Source: Flavobacteriales bacterium
GTDB lineage: Bacteria; Bacteroidota; Bacteroidia; Flavobacteriales_D; Sanyastnellaceae
DNA: 9,101 bases
Reading direction: 5' to 3'
Assembly (NCBI GenBank): GCA_947457285.1
Contig: CANGVZ010000057.1
Span: 1-9,101, forward strand
Positions within the stretch are counted from its first letter, which is position 1, and the number at the start of each line of letters is the position of its first letter. Both the position numbers and the translations under genes were made by a program. Below are positions 7,502-9,101 of the stretch, in pieces. The notes beneath the pieces were generated by a model. It made no database searches. It was not told where the DNA came from and saw only the letters and a list, made by a program, of their open reading frames with translations.

Positions 7502-8506
7502 ATGAAAAGTAGAATTTGGATATCATGCTGTTTTGCATTGTTGGCCATTGTAAGCAATGGGCAGGATATTCATTTTTCTCAATTTTATCAATCACCTTTT
7601 TCATTGAATCCAGCCCTCACCGGAGAGTTTAGTGGCGGTCTCAGAATCATCGGGAATCAACGTACGCAGTGGAGAAGTGTAACAACGCCTTTTTCAACGA
7701 TTGGTATAGCGGCGGATGGCAAGACGGATCAGTTTCCAGGAGTCGCAGCCGGTATCAGCTTCTTTAACGATCGTGCAGGTGACTCGCAATTGACAACCAA
7801 TTTGATTCATCTAGCGGGAGCAAAGAAGTGGGGTGTCAATGCGGATAAAAAGGGAAACTTATCAGTAGGGTTAATGCTTGGCATCACCTCGATGAGTATT
7901 GATTATAGCGCATTGAACTATGATAATCAATGGACTGGTTTGTTTTATGATCCAGGAGCTGCTTCAGGAGAGAGTTTCGCACGTGACAGTAGAGCTTATA
8001 TGAATTTTCACACGGGAGCATTTTATTCTCAAGAAGAGGTCAAAGGCACATGGGGTGCGGGGTTTAGTATTTTTAATATCACCAGTCCAGATCAGAGTTG
8101 GTTTGATCAGGCATTTGTTCGCTTGAGTCCTCGCTTCAATTTTCATGGATTTTATAGTTATAAGATTAACGAGATATGGAGAGTCGAACCAATGCTGCTT
8201 TTAATGACGCAAGCGCCACATCGTGAGTTGACTCTTGGTGCTAGGGGACATTACATCGTAAGCGACAAAGACTGGATGTATCGAAGTTTTTATGGTGGCT
8301 TGTTTGCTCGTACACGCGACGCTGGATATCTGGTGGCAGGTGTCAGATATGATAACTGGGATGTGGGATTGAGCTATGATCTCAATTTGAGCACTCTCCG
8401 CCCGGCGAGCAATAATCGAGGAGGTCTTGAAATCGGCGTTATTTACATCCTTCAGCCTCCCGCGCGAATTGGAGAAATTAAGAAAGTTTGTCCAGATTAT
8501 ATTTAG
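7502..8506 (+). CDS. PorP/SprF-family type IX secretion outer-membrane protein
   Basis: The product is 334 residues from the ATG at 7502; an in-frame TTG at 7496 would only add two residues before the signal peptide. The signal peptide is MKSRIWISCCFALLAIVSNG, cleaved near QDIHFSQ. The N-terminal hallmark of the family is clear: DIHFSQFYQSPFSLNPALTG (residues 22-41), then NQRTQW and a TPFSTIGIAADG strand. The remainder is alternating beta strands of an outer-membrane barrel, ending in KKVCPDYI, a cysteine-proline tail I associate with this family. In Flavobacterium johnsoniae, SprF is required for surface delivery of SprB. Paralogues are commonly encoded directly after cargo proteins with type B sorting domains, as here, seven bases after the cargo stop codon and without a promoter between. 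It is probably cotranscribed with, and dedicated to, that cargo. I give no gene symbol because it is one of a multi-copy family. Confidence 0.93.
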   Translation: MKSRIWISCCFALLAIVSNGQDIHFSQFYQSPFSLNPALTGEFSGGLRIIGNQRTQWRSVTTPFSTIGIAADGKTDQFPGVAAGISFFNDRAGDSQLTTNLIHLAGAKKWGVNADKKGNLSVGLMLGITSMSIDYSALNYDNQWTGLFYDPGAASGESFARDSRAYMNFHTGAFYSQEEVKGTWGAGFSIFNITSPDQSWFDQAFVRLSPRFNFHGFYSYKINEIWRVEPMLLLMTQAPHRELTLGARGHYIVSDKDWMYRSFYGGLFARTRDAGYLVAGVRYDNWDVGLSYDLNLSTLRPASNNRGGLEIGVIYILQPPARIGEIKKVCPDYI

Positions 8507-8525
8507 TGTGTAAGTATTGAGGGTC

Positions 8526-8533
8526 TATCTTTG
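8526..8533 (+). promoter_or_regulatory. -7 promoter box, TATCTTTG, almost touching the start codon
   Basis: TATCTTTG matches TAnnTTTG exactly but ends only four bases before the ATG at 8538. Transcription starting 5-7 bases after the box would begin at or inside the first codons. The mRNA would be leaderless, or translation would use the second in-frame ATG at 8544. TTTAG at 8502-8506 is a degenerate -33 candidate about 19 bases upstream. Confidence 0.5.
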
Positions 8534-8537
8534 AACC

Positions 8538-8882
8538 ATGGAAATGGTAAAAAGTAAGAGTAAGTTCAATATCATCCTTGGTGTTATTGTATTGCTTGTA
8601 GTCTACAACTTGATTTATTGGTTTAGTAAGTTTTTCGTAGCCGAAGTACCAGCGCTCATGGTATCTATTTACCTCGAATTTAAAAAGAACTGGAGCATCA
8701 TGGTACTACTAGAGTTTCTGGCTGTAGCATCTATATTCGTTGATACCATTAGCAACTACGATACATTGGTGAAGAATATCCGCCGTTTTCGATTTTCGGC
8801 GATGGTACTTTTAACTGCTGCGTTTATCGCCCGTTTTATCATCGGCATGATAGACCTCTACGTGGGAGGAGGACTAGAATAA
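8538..8882 (+). CDS. Three-helix membrane protein of unknown function
   Basis: The product is 114 residues from the ATG at 8538; a second in-frame ATG at 8544 is an equally possible start. A basic N-terminus (KSKSK) precedes three hydrophobic segments at about residues 10-33 (FNIILGVIVLLVVYNLIYW), 52-70 (WSIMVLLEFLAVASIFVDT) and 86-107 (FSAMVLLTAAFIARFIIGMID). The loop between the last two, NYDTLVKNIRRFRF, is basic and probably cytoplasmic. This fits a small inner-membrane protein. I recognise no family or catalytic residue. The gene lies 31 bases after the PorP/SprF gene with its own promoter box, so it need not belong to that operon. Its stop codon is two bases from the end of the convergent minus-strand gene, and no terminator is visible between them. 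Confidence 0.72.
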   Translation: MEMVKSKSKFNIILGVIVLLVVYNLIYWFSKFFVAEVPALMVSIYLEFKKNWSIMVLLEFLAVASIFVDTISNYDTLVKNIRRFRFSAMVLLTAAFIARFIIGMIDLYVGGGLE

Positions 8883-8884
8883 AT

Positions 8885-9101
8885 TTACAAACCGAACATT
8901 TGTTCGGCTGCCTGAAATGGCGTAATCTTTTTCTCGCTCAGTTGTTGTCTTACTTCTCTTAGCTTGCTTTGAAAATCTGGATTTTCGAAGTATTTGTTAA
9001 GAATCAGATCTTTGATATTGTCTTCCATCCATTGCACATCTTGTTGGTCTCTTAGTTGCTGCAACAGTCCACGTTCTTTAAACCAGCGATGATGCTCTTG
9101 A
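8885..9101 (-). CDS. C-terminal part of a probable MeaB-type GTPase (methylmalonyl-CoA mutase chaperone)
   Basis: The minus strand is open from the window edge at 9101 to a TAA ending at 8885, giving about 71 residues: QEHHRWFKERGLLQQLR, then DQQDVQWMEDNIKDLIL and, after NKYFENPDFQ, a charged helix ending in ITPFQAAEQMFGL. The R-x-x-Q-x-x-x-W pattern (RDQQDVQW), the following helix and the ITPFQAAE ending fit the helical C-terminal dimerisation region of MeaB/ArgK GTPases, which load and protect adenosylcobalamin-dependent methylmalonyl-CoA mutase in the cytoplasm. The GTPase domain lies outside the window, so the call rests on the tail alone; another protein with a similar helical tail is possible. 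The gene converges on the membrane-protein gene with a two-base gap. Confidence 0.65.
   Translation of the reverse strand, partial: QEHHRWFKERGLLQQLRDQQDVQWMEDNIKDLILNKYFENPDFQSKLREVRQQLSEKKITPFQAAEQMFGL
8892..8907 (-). terminator. Possible weak terminator within the last codons of the MeaB-like gene
   Basis: CCGAACA (8892-8898) and TGTTCGG (8901-8907) form a perfect 7-bp inverted repeat with a two-base spacer. Pairing of the inner six with a four-base loop is more realistic. Read on the minus strand it is followed by TTTGTAAATTTATT, which is T-rich but interrupted. On the plus strand no T tract follows. It lies within codons for E-Q-M-F-G just before the stop. Confidence 0.35.

Noticed and set aside
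6672..7557. Two minus-strand open frames (6672-7064 and 7117-7557)
   Set aside because: Both are antisense shadows of the Ig-like repeats, sorting domain and the PorP/SprF signal peptide; neither has recognisable protein features.
1..9101. Search for mobile elements, defence genes or attachment sites
   Set aside because: No transposase, integrase, toxin-antitoxin, nuclease or helicase gene and no terminal repeats or tRNA were found. Gene content is consistent with a resident chromosomal region.

Overview
The window looks like a chromosomal segment from a member of the Bacteroidota, most likely a Flavobacteriia-type organism. The evidence is a large type IX secretion system (T9SS) type B cargo protein followed by a PorP/SprF-family partner, a DUF5723-type outer-membrane protein, Bacteroidota -7 promoter elements (TAnnTTTG), and no Shine-Dalgarno sequence in front of any start codon. 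I see no rRNA, tRNA, CRISPR array, insertion sequence, integrase or phage gene. It reads as ordinary housekeeping and cell-envelope content, not a mobile island.

Layout, left to right. (1) Bases 2-1117 hold the 3' part of a gene for a secreted, probably beta-propeller protein of unknown function; its start lies before the window. (2) Bases 1168-2631 encode a DUF5723-like outer-membrane beta-barrel protein, followed by a strong intrinsic terminator. (3) Bases 2721-2957 (a two-helix membrane protein) and 2971-3633 (an exported, probably lipid-anchored MsrA) form a short operon, closed by a second strong terminator. (4) Bases 3751-7494 encode a 1247-residue T9SS cargo: signal peptide, DUF7948-like head, SBBP-type propeller repeats, a PKD domain, four Ig-like repeats and a type B C-terminal sorting domain. 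Seven bases later comes its PorP/SprF-family partner (7502-8506). (5) Bases 8538-8882 encode a three-helix membrane protein of unknown function with its own -7 box. (6) On the minus strand, bases 9101-8885 carry the C-terminal end of a probable MeaB GTPase, converging on gene 5 with only two bases between the stop codons.

All but the last one or two genes act in the cell envelope. The cargo/SprF pair is the clearest functional unit: the SprF-like protein is expected to work with the T9SS translocon to export, and perhaps hold at the surface, the upstream cargo. The exported MsrA would repair oxidised methionines outside the cytoplasm. The propeller/DUF5723 pair resembles the cargo/barrel arrangement, but a functional link is only inferred. 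I found no convincing undescribed system. The points most worth checking are the repeated promoter geometry with very short or absent leaders, the two pairs of exported protein plus outer-membrane barrel, and the tight convergent junction at 8882/8885.
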